Shown here one piece after another: positions 23,668-34,151 of a stretch of DNA of 64,000 nucleotides; positions within the stretch are counted from its first letter, which is position 1, and each line of letters starts with the position of its first letter. The stretch is from Symbiodinium natans (taxonomy: Eukaryota > Sar > Dinophyceae > Suessiales > Symbiodiniaceae). A program made the translations under genes and the position numbers. The notes under the pieces were generated by a model. The model was not told the origin of the DNA, ran no database searches, and worked only from the letters and a program-made list of their open reading frames with translations. The stretch lies in assembly GCA_905221605.1 (NCBI GenBank), contig CAJNDS010000334.1:99100-163099 (forward strand). The letters are read 5' to 3'.

Positions 23668-24099
23668 TTCATCCTGGGGGCCTTCTCGGGCGGAGGCTTG
23701 TAGTTGGAAGGCGACGCTTCAGCTTTTCCAGGCTACACCTTGGTGCCGCCTCCAGACAAGGAGGCAGATCAGTCCTTGTGTGAGGCCATTGTGTGTACTT
23801 GGCGGGCAGGATTCTCTTTCAATGGCCGCTTGCGCCACTGCAGTAAACCGTGGGTTGGCGATCGCTGGGTCGTCATCGCCTATACGGCGCCCAATCCGGA
23901 TGCTCTGTCCGCTGATGACGTCTCCTTGCTGGCGGCTCTTGGTTTTCCCTTGCCTCGCGTGTCGAGCACAATCACAGGTCACGTGCCCATCACCACTTCC
24001 CGAGCAGGTCCTGCCTCCGCACTTTCCTGCCCTGCGACGGAATCTTTTCCTCGAGTTGTGTTCAGGCAGGAATCGGCCACTTTCCTCCGCGGCTCTTAG
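23668..24099 (+). pseudogene. 2OG-Fe(II) oxygenase-like domain, C-terminal half
   Basis: From about 23671 the plus frame reads LGAFSGGGL, then TAG where a Trp codon is expected, then LEGD. Further on come FNGRLRHCSKPWVGDRWVV and IAYTA. The 'G.fsGG.L(W)' strand and the distal His plus GDR are the second half of a 2OG-oxygenase fold. With the inverted first half at 22727-22960 it would form one domain. It ends LLAALGFPLP and is cut off before the LTR at 24163. Confidence 0.45.
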
Positions 24100-24162
24100 G
24101 GCTGGTGTCTCTGTCATATCAGTTGATATCCTTCGCTCATGTGACTCCAGGATAGCACTTAC

Positions 24163-24732
24163 TGTGAAAAGCAGAGCTCGCGCAGCAGTCTCTTTTTCAC
24201 TTTGCACTTGAGCCAAACACCAAAGTGTTCAGCAAGCTTCAGTTCTTGCAGCAAGCTCTCTCCAAGAGCTAAGGGCTCCAAAAAGCTACGAATTCCATCT
24301 CAACTTTGTTCTACAAAGGAGGTAAAGCAAAAGAACAATGCAACTGCTTTGGTCTACACCTCGGGGACTTCAGGTCACTTCCGAACAGCAAAACAGCGAA
24401 GCTTCAGAGTCCACTCTGCACTCCTACTCCCATCCTACACGTCCAACGGCAACGAACGAAGTGGCGGGGACACGGAGTGAGTTGCAACAAGACAGAACCT
24501 CAGAGTTCTGACACGCACTTCTTCACTACTGCTCTCAAGCAGTTCCAAGTGCTTCAAAACTCATCCTAGGCCATGCCAACAAGACAAGACATGTGTCGCA
24601 GTCAACCCAAACATGCTTTAGGGACTTTGGGCAAAACCAAACATGCTCATGCCAAGTCATGCAGCAGAAAAACTCTCATGCTTCTCTCTGTATGGTCAAA
24701 CACCACATGGCACCAACTGGGCAAACACGACA
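24163..24732 (-). repeat. LTR of copia family 1, minus orientation
   Basis: The right-hand end of this LTR (24163 to about 24245) is the reverse complement of the 36168-36262 LTR fragment, including the CTTTTCACA terminus and the TTTGGCTCAAG word. Read on the minus strand it runs from TGTCGTG to CTTTTCACA, about 570 bases, with TG...CA ends. The bases after its 3' end do not form a primer-binding site and no target-site duplication is visible, so it is a solo or rearranged LTR. Confidence 0.6.
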
Positions 24733-26325
24733 GGTGAATTTTACGTCTGCACGCTGCGAGGCGTAGCCACCCGAAGGGGCTGTGGGTTCAAGTGAAACAA
24801 AAGCTTACTAAAACTGTGGGGTGAAACTGCCGGTAAGTTCCCCCTCTCATTCCTTGTCCTCGGTTTTGACGTACCGCTACCCTCAACCGAAGTGAGGCCG
24901 GAATGTCGTTTTGACCAAGTCGTTGCCATTGGCTTGAAGACTTTGGCCAAGGCAAATTGCCTGTATGCTTGCACATTCTCTGTGTTGTCTATTCGGGAGG
25001 TGATCCATGCCCTCGTTCGTGGAGGCCGCTATCCCTCAACCGAATGGAGGTCAATTCCTGTAGACCCAGATGCTCGTTCTACGAGTCTCATTGCATGTCC
25101 TGAGTGCTTCCATCCACACCCCTCAACCGTAGTGAGGCCGGACATGTCTTCAAACCAGGTCATGGCCCAAGGCTTCATGGACTCTGGTTACGGTGGCTGC
25201 CTCTTGCATGCACAGGGCATACTTCCTGTGGCTTTTGCCGGGAGGTGATCCATGCCCTCCGATTCTCAGAGGCCGCTATCCCTCTACCAGCGGGGTGGTC
25301 AATCCCCATAGACCGTTCCATATTGATTGAGGCCCAATTCTGCACTTTCTCGTCATCTCACCTTGACGGATCCATGCCCTCGATTCACACATCTCCAACA
25401 CGAGCCAAGCAGGAGGAACAGGTGAAGTACCTGCCCAAACATACCCCTTTTTAGGCTGGAGGACGCTAAGCGACCGAAATCGCCGCTACGCACCGGTGAC
25501 CCCACGCCACACACCTTCAACAGGTGGCCGGTACAGGCGCCTGACAGGGGGCCGGGCAAGGTGCCGACTACCAGGTCAAACCCACCCTGCCTGTGAGGAT
25601 ATTATGTACGAGGCCGCTATCCATTGTGAGACTTGACATTCTCCAATCCAGCCGTAGCCATTGTTCCAAAGACAGTCGGCTGGCTCTCTTGTTTGCCACC
25701 AAAACTCCATACTCTCACTTGGGAGTCGATTACCCTCAACCGAAGTGAGGCCCACTCTGCGACCACGGGTTAGCTGCATGCTTGGTCCTTGTGGGCATTT
25801 CTGAAAGCAGTGACAACGAATCCTCCACGGAGTACGTCCCGGCTAATCCAGGGTTCTCAGCAGCTCCGGTGTTCTCGCACTTACTAACCGTGCCTTGCTG
25901 TTCTCCCCAGAATCGCCCTGGCTTTCTCGCACTTACTTACCAGTCGACGTATTCCTCACCACAAAGTTCACTGCCATTGGGACTCGAGGCTTCTCCAGTG
26001 CAATGCTGGTACCTGCCCTTTGCTGGCCTCCATGCCTGGCCAGTGTCCCTCATCCATATTCTGGAGTTTGCTCTTTATAGCTCACATTCCCTCAGACCAA
26101 AGTCGAGGCCGAATGTTGCATTGTTTGATTGAGCACTGCTGGGCTGCGGTTGTACCTATCAATTGCTCCGACACACCGGCACCGCGGAGTCTATGCTTCA
26201 AGCTGCTTTACCGCTTTGCGCCCAGTAGCATCAGCCGTCCAAGCTGCATGCAGTGCTTCCAGAGTCTCCCAGACTCAATTCCGGCAGACCAATAAGTGCC
26301 CGGCCTGCCCATTCCATCATTCTTC

Positions 26326-26480
26326 CCTCAGCTGATGCGAGGCCGGAACATCATGCACCTTCTTCATCAGCGAGGCGTTTTCGCAACCCTTCTGTTGTTC
26401 CCTCAGCCTTGGCGAGGCCGAACCATCCATTCCCTCAGCCGAGGCGAGGCCGAACCTTTACTCCAGCATAGCGAGGCCGA
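26326..26480. repeat. Hairpin-repeat family 1, cluster in unit 1
   Basis: Consecutive copies begin at 26326, 26401, 26432 and ~26461. Each has CCTC, an unpaired A, a short variable stem, a loop, the complementary stem, and GAGGCCGAA. Stems seen: GC/GC, GCC/GGC. More copies lie at 24881, 25121, 25734 and 26090. All recur at +2854. Confidence 0.85.
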
Positions 26481-26688
26481 AACTGCCCTTGCATAGCCTC
26501 ACATGGCATCTCCGCTGGTTTCACGGGTTCTGAAAGCATTGTGCTGCGAGGGTATGTTGATCACCCTCATTCCGGCAAGCTAAGCCTGCATTCGGGTTTG
26601 CCCTCACATGGCCCTTAATGGCGAGGCTGTGCTCGCAATTCAATCCACTTCCACTTGCCTGGTTACTGGCCGGCGACGTTTCATCACC

Positions 26689-27159
26689 TCAAAGGAGCAT
26701 CCATTCCTCATCATCTTCCGACAAGGCCAGCATCCTTCTCGACACATCAGGGCCATACACCATAATCACCAGCCTACCCAGGTACCTGATTTCACGTCCG
26801 CTGCCATCAATCATCAGGGATGGGTTTGTGGGATCGACATAGAAATCGATGTTCCAAAGCCTCGCATCCTCACAGCATCGGAAATCCCGGAGCTGCAGGT
26901 GGAGGTTAGCTGCATTCAGGCTTCTTTGGACATTCCAATTCCCACAGCTGCCCCAGGCTATGTTGCCTCTCCTGGTGCGACGGACAAAGTGGATACGATA
27001 TGACTGCGACAGTTCCAGGAAAAGCCCTTCACGACGCCCCTGGTGTGACCATGCAAATACACAGCACGCAATTGCCGGCATGGTCCGTCGCTCTCCGTCT
27101 GCCTTGCAGCAAGTCTCTTTGGCGTGTGGCACACTGTCCAGGGCACTGTGGACGGCCAC
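26689..27159 (-). CDS. Hypothetical ORF in tandem unit 1, 156 codons
   Basis: An open minus-strand frame with a fairly natural composition toward its end (NIDFYVDPTNPSLMIDG, then YLGRLVIMVYGPDV and an acidic tail). No family was recognised. A plus-strand frame overlaps, so coding is uncertain. The second unit repeats the same frame. If coding, it is on the same strand as the LINE-like element. Confidence 0.25.
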   Translation of the reverse strand: MAVHSALDSVPHAKETCCKADGERRTMPAIACCVFAWSHQGRREGLFLELSQSYRIHFVRRTRRGNIAWGSCGNWNVQRSLNAANLHLQLRDFRCCEDARLWNIDFYVDPTNPSLMIDGSGREIRYLGRLVIMVYGPDVSRRMLALSEDDEEWMLL

Positions 27160-27298
27160 TCTGGTCGCCGATAGCCCACGAGCGGAAATCTGCGGTTGAG
27201 ACGGGGCCCTGTTCCAACAAAGGAAGTTAAGGCCTCGGAACCCTCTTCGCTCGCACAGGTCTGCTATCTTCTTGCACCTCAGTTCCAGGAGGTGTTTC

Positions 27299-27434
27299 CC
27301 TCAACCGTGGTGAGGCCGAACTATGTTGTCCCTCCGAGCGAGGCCGAAGACTTTCCACAATCCTCAGCTTATGCGAGGCCGACAACACCCTCAGCAGCGA
27401 GGTCGAAAGTTCCCTCAGCACTCGGCGAGGCCGT
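27299..27434. repeat. Hairpin-repeat family 1, second cluster in unit 1
   Basis: Copies begin at 27299 (AC...GT stem), 27362, 27389 and 27413 (GC...GC stems), with a degenerate one near 27329. They share the GAGGCCGA end. The cluster recurs at 30153-30288. Confidence 0.85.
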
Positions 27435-27586
27435 ACACAGGCAGCTATGTGGCTGGCAGAACTACCGAGCAAACACAGTGGTTTCGGTTTGAGTCCTGTT
27501 GGAGCCCACCCTTAGGTACAGCCTCCAGGCCACCGAACAGCTCACTACCTGCGCACCCCACCGGGGTTGAGCCGAGACTTGAGCCA

Positions 27587-30440
27587 GGTGAATTTTACGT
27601 CTGCACGCTGCGAGGCGTAGCCACCCGAAGGGGCTGTGGGTTCAAGTGAAACAAAAGCTTACTAAAACTGTGGGGTGAAACTGCCGGTAAGTTCCCCCTC
27701 TCATTCCTTGTCCTCGGTTTTGACGTACCGCTACCCTCAACCGAAGTGAGGCCGGAATGTCGTTTTGACCAAGTCGTTGCCATTGGCTTGAAGACTTTGG
27801 CCAAGGCAAATTGCCTGTATGCTTGCACATTCTCTGTGTTGTCTATTCGGGAGGTGATCCATGCCCTCGTTCGTGGAGGCCGCTATCCCTCAACCGAATG
27901 GAGGTCAATTCCTGTAGACCCAGATGCTCGTTCTACGAGTCTCATTGCATGTCCTGAGTGCTTCCATCCACACCCCTCAACCGTAGTGAGGCCGGACATG
28001 TCTTCAAACCAGGTCATGGCCCGAGGCTTCATGGACTCTGGTTACGGTGGCTGCCTCTTGCATGCACAGGGCATACTTCCTGTGGCTTTTGCCGGGAGGT
28101 GATCCATGCCCTCCGATTCTCAGAGGCCGCTATCCCTCTACCAGCGGGGTGGTCAATCCCCATAGACCGTTCCATATTGATTGAGGCCCAATTCTGCACT
28201 TTCTCGTCATCTCACCTTGACGGATCCATGCCCTCGATTCACACATCTCCAACACGAGCCAAGCAGGAGGAACAGGTGAAGTACCTGCCCAAACATACCC
28301 CTTTTTAGGCTGGAGGACGCTAAGCGACCGAAATCGCCGCTACGCACCGGTGACCCCACGCCACACACCTTCAACAGGTGGCCGGTACAGGCGCCTGACA
28401 GGGGGCCGGGCAAGGTGCCGACTACCAGGTCAAACCCACCCTGCCTGTGAGGATATTATGTACGAGGCCGCTATCCATTGTGAGACTTGACATTCTCCAA
28501 TCCAGCCGTAGCCATTGTTCCAAAGACAGTCGGCTGGCTCTCTTGTTTGCCACCAAAACTCCATACTCTCACTTGGGAGTCGATTACCCTCAACCGAAGT
28601 GAGGCCCACTCTGCGACCACGGGTTAGCTGCATGCTTGGTCCTTGTGGGCATTTCTGAAAGCAGTGACAACGAATCCTCCACGGAGTACGTCCCGGCTAA
28701 TCCAGGGTTCTCAGCAGCTCCGGTGTTCTCGCACTTACTAACCGTGCCTTGCTGTTCTCCCCAGAATCGCCCTGGCTTTCTCGCACTTACTTACCAGTCG
28801 ACGTATTCCTCACCACAAAGTTCACTGCCATTGGGACTCGAGGCTTCTCCAGTGCAATGCTGGTACCTGCCCTTTGCTGGCCTCCATGCCTGGCCAGTGT
28901 CCCTCATCCATATTCTGGAGTTTGCTCTTTATAGCTCACATTCCCTCAGACCAAAGTCGAGGCCGAATGTTGCATTGTTTGATTGAGCACTGCTGGGCTG
29001 CGGTTGTACCTATCAATTGCTCCGACACACCGGCACCGCGGAGTCTATGCTTCAAGCTGCTTTACCGCTTTGCGCCCAGTAGCATCAGCCGTCCAAGCTG
29101 CATGCAGTGCTTCCAGAGTCTCCCAGACTCAATTCCGGCAGACCAATAAGTGCCCGGCCTGCCCATTCCATCATTCTTCCCTCAGCTGATGCGAGGCCGG
29201 AACATCATGCACCTTCTTCATCAGCGAGGCGTTTTCGCAACCCTTCTGTTGTTCCCTCAGCCTTGGCGAGGCCGAACCATCCATTCCCTCAGCCGAGGCG
29301 AGGCCGAACCTTTACTCCAGCATAGCGAGGCCGAAACTGCCCTTGCATAGCCTCACATGGCATCTCCGCTGGTTTCACGGGTTCTGAAAGCATTGTGCTG
29401 CGAGGGTATGTTGATCACCCTCATTCCGGCAAGCTAAGCCTGCATTCGGGTTTGCCCTCACATGGCCCTTAATGGCGAGGCTGTGCTCGCAATTCAATCC
29501 ACTTCCACTTGCCTGGTTACTGGCCGGCGACGTTTCATCACCTCAAAGGAGCATCCATTCCTCATCATCTTCCGACAAGGCCAGCATCCTTCTCGACACA
29601 TCAGGGCCATACACCATAATCACCAGCCTACCCAGGTACCTGATTTCACGTCCGCTGCCATCAATCATCAGGGATGGGTTTGTGGGATCGACATAGAAAT
29701 CGATGTTCCAAAGCCTCGCATCCTCACAGCATCGGAAATCCCGGAGCTGCAGGTGGAGGTTAGCTGCATTCAGGCTTCTTTGGACATTCCAATTCCCACA
29801 GCTGCCCCAGGCTATGTTGCCTCTCCTGGTGCGACGGACAAAGTGGATACGATATGACTGCGACAGTTCCAGGAAAAGCCCTTCACGACGCCCCTGGTGT
29901 GACCATGCAAATACACAGCACGCAATTGCCGGCATGGTCCGTCGCTCTCCGTCTGCCTTGCAGCAAGTCTCTTTGGCGTGTGGCACACTGTCCAGGGCAC
30001 TGTGGACGGCCACTCTGGTCGCCGATAGCCCACGAGCGGAAATCTGCGGTTGAGACGGGGCCCTGTTCCAACAAAGGAAGTTAAGGCCTCGGAACCCTCT
30101 TCGCTCGCACAGGTCTGCTATCTTCTTGCACCTCAGTTCCAGGAGGTGTTTCCCTCAACCGTGGTGAGGCCGAACTATGTTGTCCCTCCGAGCGAGGCCG
30201 AAGACTTTCCACAATCCTCAGCTTATGCGAGGCCGACAACACCCTCAGCAGCGAGGTCGAAAGTTCCCTCAGCACTCGGCGAGGCCGTACACAGGCAGCT
30301 ATGTGGCTGGCAGAACTACCGAGCAAACACAGTGGTTTCGGTTTGAGTCCTGTTGGAGCCCACCCTTAGGTACAGCCTCCAGGCCACCGAACAGCTCACT
30401 ACCTGCGCACCCCACCGGGGTTGAGCCGAGACTTGAGCCA
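27587..30440. repeat. Tandem unit 2, 2854 bp
   Basis: Second copy of 24733-27586. A truncated third copy follows. Confidence 0.95.
29543..30013 (-). CDS. Hypothetical ORF in tandem unit 2, identical to the unit 1 copy
   Basis: Same 156-codon frame as 26689-27159, unchanged by the duplication. Function unknown. Confidence 0.25.
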   Translation of the reverse strand: MAVHSALDSVPHAKETCCKADGERRTMPAIACCVFAWSHQGRREGLFLELSQSYRIHFVRRTRRGNIAWGSCGNWNVQRSLNAANLHLQLRDFRCCEDARLWNIDFYVDPTNPSLMIDGSGREIRYLGRLVIMVYGPDVSRRMLALSEDDEEWMLL

Positions 30441-30490
30441 GGTGAATTTTACGTCTGCACGCTGCGAGGCGTAGCCACCCGAAGGGGCTG
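30441..30490. repeat. Truncated third copy of the 2854-bp unit
   Basis: The first 50 bases of the unit (to CCCGAAGGGGCTG) recur here and then diverge. The duplication breakpoint is therefore inside the LINE-side sequence, consistent with unequal exchange or slippage between short matches. Confidence 0.9.
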
Positions 30491-30559
30491 AGGTTAGTGG
30501 GTGAAACATACAAGCTACAAACTCTGCACAGTGAGACTACCGGTACTAGCCCTCACTTT

Positions 30560-30709
30560 CCTCAGACATTTGTCGAGGCCGAAATCCATTCCCTCAGACC
30601 GTGGTCGAGGCCGAAATTCCCTCAGGTCATGCCGAGGCCGAACTTCCCTCTCTTGCACCCCTCAGACCGAAGTCGAGGCCGAAACTCCTCAGGCAGCACG
30701 CCGAGGCGG
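30560..30709. repeat. Hairpin-repeat family 1, five copies in a row
   Basis: Copies begin at 30560 (GAC ATTT GTC), 30592 (GACC GT GGTC), 30620 (GG...CC), 30660 (GAC CGAA GTC) and 30687 (GGC AGCAC GCC). The outer CCTC/GAGG and the unpaired A are constant while the inner stem changes on both sides together. Confidence 0.9.
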
Positions 30710-30775
30710 TATTTTGATTCGGTTTGTTGGTGCCTCTCTGACCACTATCCATGTTTCTTGTCTGTTCTGCGCTGC

Positions 30776-32047
30776 TCACTCATCAGCTTCGTCATACGGC
30801 ATGCCCAACGTGATTTTCTGGATCTCTGTTGCCGGAACCGAATGTAGGGTTCCATCCCATCCTCGTTTTGCAATTCCGGCATCCAGCAGGTGCTGGGCAA
30901 ATGGCCCGACATTGCCTACGCACGCCATCCAAAGCGCGCTGGCCTTGCCGTCGTACGTTCTGACCAATCCACGTATGGTTGCCAGTAGCTCCTCATCATA
31001 TTTCTCCAGGAGGCGTACGAGGCCGCATGATATCTTGTATCTCTCCTCCTGCAGCGTCGTCCACTCCGCCGTGTCAAAGAACATTGCCCGTGGTAGCGAT
31101 CCTGACATTGGGTCGCGCCCAACGTTGCTCACCGTGATATCCGATAGAGCAACTCCTTGCATGGTCAGCCATGACGTTATAGCCACCAGGTAAAACAGGG
31201 ACTGTCTGAGGACCCCGGCTTCATGGCGATGTTCCTGCCACCATGTGTTGAACAGCTCTGCCCTGCGGATGATACTTCCATAGAAGTAGTGGTGGCAGTA
31301 ACCCTCCACCGCTTCGTCGAAAAGGACTCCAATCCATCCTGCCCACAGGGTCCTGGTGACCAGGGTGGGGAATTGTTCCCCATACCCTGCTTCGTTGCCA
31401 AAGCTCTGGGGTTCCATCGCTAGTTTCATGACCCATAGCCGATCCAGAGCATATCCTCGTCGAGTGCGCCCCGCACCTATAAAGGGAAGCACCCTAGGCT
31501 GTAAGCTTTGCCCTGTCGTTGGGTTGCGGACCAATTGGACCTCCCCAAGCCAATGGAGCGCTGTCCTTGGCCTTTGCTGGTTCTGCAATTTATGCACCAA
31601 AAGGTGCACAGGCTTGACTTGCCCCATGGCTTTCTTTTTCTCCTTTCCCTCAGCTTCCTGCGAGGCCATATTGTGGGCACCTGGCCCTTCCGCCAGCGTG
31701 ACTGTACGAGGCTGGCTTGCCTCTTGCTCTTCATCGACACCCTCAGCTTGAGGCGAGGCCGTACTGTCTTCTCCTCTCTCCCGTAGGCGTACCGGACCCA
31801 CCGGAGATTCCGAAGCTCTCTCCTCTTCACTATCCCAAGGCTGCTCCGGGTGTCTGGCCTGTCGAAGCGGGGAACGTTCACGGGGCTGATCCTTCTGCTT
31901 GTTCTTGCTTTTGCCCTTGCCTTTGTCCGGCCGATTCCTTAACCAGGATGGCAGTCGGGACCCTTGTCTTCTCATCGTAGCATCCGTCTTCCATTGCCTC
32001 ATTGCTACAGGCCCGCCTTGTCCGGCGATGTCGCAAGCACGCGGCAC
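30776..32047 (-). CDS. Accessory ORF downstream of the LINE-like RT/RNase H, 423 codons
   Basis: A long open frame read in the same direction as the LINE-like element and lying 3' of its RNase H part. The N-terminal third is basic and Lys/Arg/Gln-rich (for example DKGKGKSKNKQKDQ), like a nucleic-acid-binding linker. It contains two hairpin-derived peptides of the form ASxxAEG (at 31741-31763 and 31648-31667). The C-terminal two thirds look folded: LPFIGAGRTRRGYALDRLW, LFDEAVEGYCHHYF, SWLTMQGVALSDITVSNVG, then MFFDTAEW. The 'GVxLxDxxxxN...FDTAxW' order faintly recalls a kinase-like catalytic loop plus D-x-G region, but this is weak. Its first Met is arbitrary; the true start may be upstream. 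Function unknown. Confidence 0.5.
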   Translation of the reverse strand: MPRACDIAGQGGPVAMRQWKTDATMRRQGSRLPSWLRNRPDKGKGKSKNKQKDQPRERSPLRQARHPEQPWDSEEERASESPVGPVRLRERGEDSTASPQAEGVDEEQEASQPRTVTLAEGPGAHNMASQEAEGKEKKKAMGQVKPVHLLVHKLQNQQRPRTALHWLGEVQLVRNPTTGQSLQPRVLPFIGAGRTRRGYALDRLWVMKLAMEPQSFGNEAGYGEQFPTLVTRTLWAGWIGVLFDEAVEGYCHHYFYGSIIRRAELFNTWWQEHRHEAGVLRQSLFYLVAITSWLTMQGVALSDITVSNVGRDPMSGSLPRAMFFDTAEWTTLQEERYKISCGLVRLLEKYDEELLATIRGLVRTYDGKASALWMACVGNVGPFAQHLLDAGIAKRGWDGTLHSVPATEIQKITLGMPYDEADE

Positions 32048-32177
32048 CGCGAGGCCGAATTACACTCCCTCAGCAAAGCGAGGCCGTAAACACCAATCGC
32101 AAGTCCCCTTTGCGAGGCCCTCACCCTCAGCTACGAGGCCGAAAAAACCCTGCTCCTTGCACCAAACGGCTGCAGAA

Positions 32178-34151
32178 TTACTGCGTTCCCTCAGCTTGGC
32201 GAGGCCTAACAAACAATGACATCTTCTGCTGTGCGCTGGCTTGGGGCTTAGCTTTGGCGTGTTTCCCACCAAACTGAACGCGAGGCTCCTGAAACTGGAC
32301 GTTGCTCATACTTCCACCATTGACAAGGGTTTGCGCTTGGGTAGCCAGCTTGCCTTGAGAAGTCCGCGATTTGCACTCACCCGCCAGGCTTTTATTGCAC
32401 TTCTGGCTGACCGGTGCATGTGTTCTGTCACACTTTGTGCAAACCCAACGGATTCCCAAATTCACCATATTATGGGAGGGGTGGATACCCCACTCTTCAC
32501 GCACTCGCGCCTCCGGCTGGTTGACGCAGTACTGCTCCAAGACCACCTCCAAGTTCGTGAGGGTTTGTTGTACATACAACCCGCACAGTTGACATTTCAG
32601 TGTTAAATTCCGGGGGTGTTCGCTGCCCTTCTCCCATTGATGCCCGCGCTCCGGGTTTTTAAGCAACTGCCAAAGCCGCTGGCGTTTGTTGAGTTTGGCG
32701 CTGCCCTGCTCTTTTTTGCATCCCTCAGCTTTCTGCGAGGCTTCCATCTTCTCTTTGTAATGCGCATGGTCCAGGATGAAGGGGAAGTCTTCTTCTTTGC
32801 GCTTCCGCAATATGTGGGCTGCGCGTGCACCGTACGCCAGGGAAAGTGTGCGCACCACATTGTCCAATTCTTTGACACGCCTCTTGTGCGCTGGGCTGTA
32901 AGCAGCCGCCGCCACTGCTCCACATACTTTGTCTGCCATGTCAGTCGCTGCACGTCGCCACAACGTACCCGGCCCCATCTTCGCCAGGAATTCCTCTTCA
33001 GTTTTGTGGGACGGGACCCATGTTGCCTGGATACGTTTCCTGCCATTCCACACTTTGCTCCATTCCAGGTCATCCTCCGGCGGTTGTGTTTTTTGTAGCA
33101 CTTGGACTGCCGGCTTGCAATCCATAGTGACATCAATCAGATCCTCCGTGTGCTCCATTAGTCGGAAAAGTGCACGACGCTCCATGTCCACCACCGGCTG
33201 CCACGGGTAGACCAGCTCTGTAATCCGTCCGACTTCCACCAGGACACCTTTTGTCCAGGACATAGCCACCACTGCAAGGGCTGATGTTTGTACACGTGGG
33301 TCTATTCCTCCTGGACCTCCACTTGCGTCAGTGGCGAAGATCAAGCCTTCCGCTTCCACTTTTGCATCAGCTGCGAAGCATCCTTGGTATCGCAGACCTA
33401 AAAGGTGTTCCGGCGGCTTCGGGTGCCACACCGCCGGCTTTGGCAGGAGTGCCCTTGTCCACAAACACTCCCATGGGTATTTGTGACGCAAGTATTCCTG
33501 GAGCTTGGGTTCCTTGAACCCTTGTTCACGCCAGTAAGGACATTCCTTGAGGACATGCTCCAGAGTTGCTGGCAGTTGGCACTTCTTGCACCATCCTGGC
33601 TTGGTCTCCGTGATGACGCCCGCGTGCCACACTGACTTTATACCTTCCATAAGGCCTGGGCTTAGGCCTCCCAGCTTCGTCAGCTTGTGATGCGGCGTCC
33701 AATCCAGCCCCTCTTGGGCACCAGCGCCACCTGCCTGTCGCGCTATTGCAGCCCGTTTTTGTTCCTCCAGGAATCCCTCAAGCCATTTGTAGGCGAGGCT
33801 GCCCATGCGTGGCTGGGTCCAATCAACGTTGAGGACACTTCCTCTCTTCCATTTGCCTGGGTCACTGGCATCCACCTTCAGATCCATTAAGTACGCCATG
33901 GTTGCTGCCATCGGCCCCGTGACCAGTGGCCAGTGGTGTTTGGCCGCACTCAACCTCTTCCAAGTGGTTTTCCAGGCCAAGTCAAAGTGGGCTTTTCCGC
34001 CACCAATCCATGCACGGAAAACCTTGGCCACCACCTTGAAATGCTGCTTGTGGATTGTGCGCTTTGGATCCTGGCATTTCTTGGCTCCCATGTCCAAGAT
34101 GGTTTCCAAACTCCCAAGCTTGTATTTACCCAGACCACTGTTCGGAGCCAT
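32178..34151 (-). pseudogene. LINE-like element: zinc knuckle and RNase H part
   Basis: A 657-codon open frame. An RT-thumb/linker region comes first. A CCHC-like knuckle, WCKKCQLPATLEHVLKECP, follows at about 33541-33596, as in many non-LTR elements. RNase H then starts with FATDASGGPGG (~33305-33340, first Asp), continues with ERRALF (Glu) and MDCKPAVQVL (Asp), and ends WVPSHK with AATDMAD. The tail has more Cys pairs (CQLCG, CTKC) that may form a further finger. Hairpin-derived peptides ASQKAEG (32723-32740) and RPRQAEG (~32189-32206) are inside the frame. It connects upstream by a frame change near 34165 to the RT frame, so the element is not expressible as it stands. Confidence 0.75.

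Larger units (their letters stand above)
24733..27586. repeat. Tandem unit 1, 2854 bp
   Basis: Repeated immediately downstream as 27587-30440 at a constant 2854-base offset. I noticed a single substitution between the copies, A25169 versus G28023. The unit begins GGTGAATTTTACGTC and contains at least ten short hairpin repeats of the CCTCA...GAGGCCG type. It carries few convincing genes. Identity this high means very recent duplication, gene conversion, or an assembly artefact. Confidence 0.95.

Noticed and set aside
24202-24569. Plus ORFs in the 24.2-24.6 kb region
   Set aside because: They lie within the minus-oriented LTR.
25652-25662. CCGTAGCCATT, matching the 5' part of DinoSL, in the tandem unit
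   Set aside because: Only 11 bases, followed by unrelated sequence; an 11-base match to some part of the SL is not very unlikely by chance in 64 kb on two strands.
30776-32047. Protein kinase assignment for the 423-codon ORF
   Set aside because: Only a faint catalytic-loop resemblance; no glycine loop or conserved Lys/Glu pair seen.
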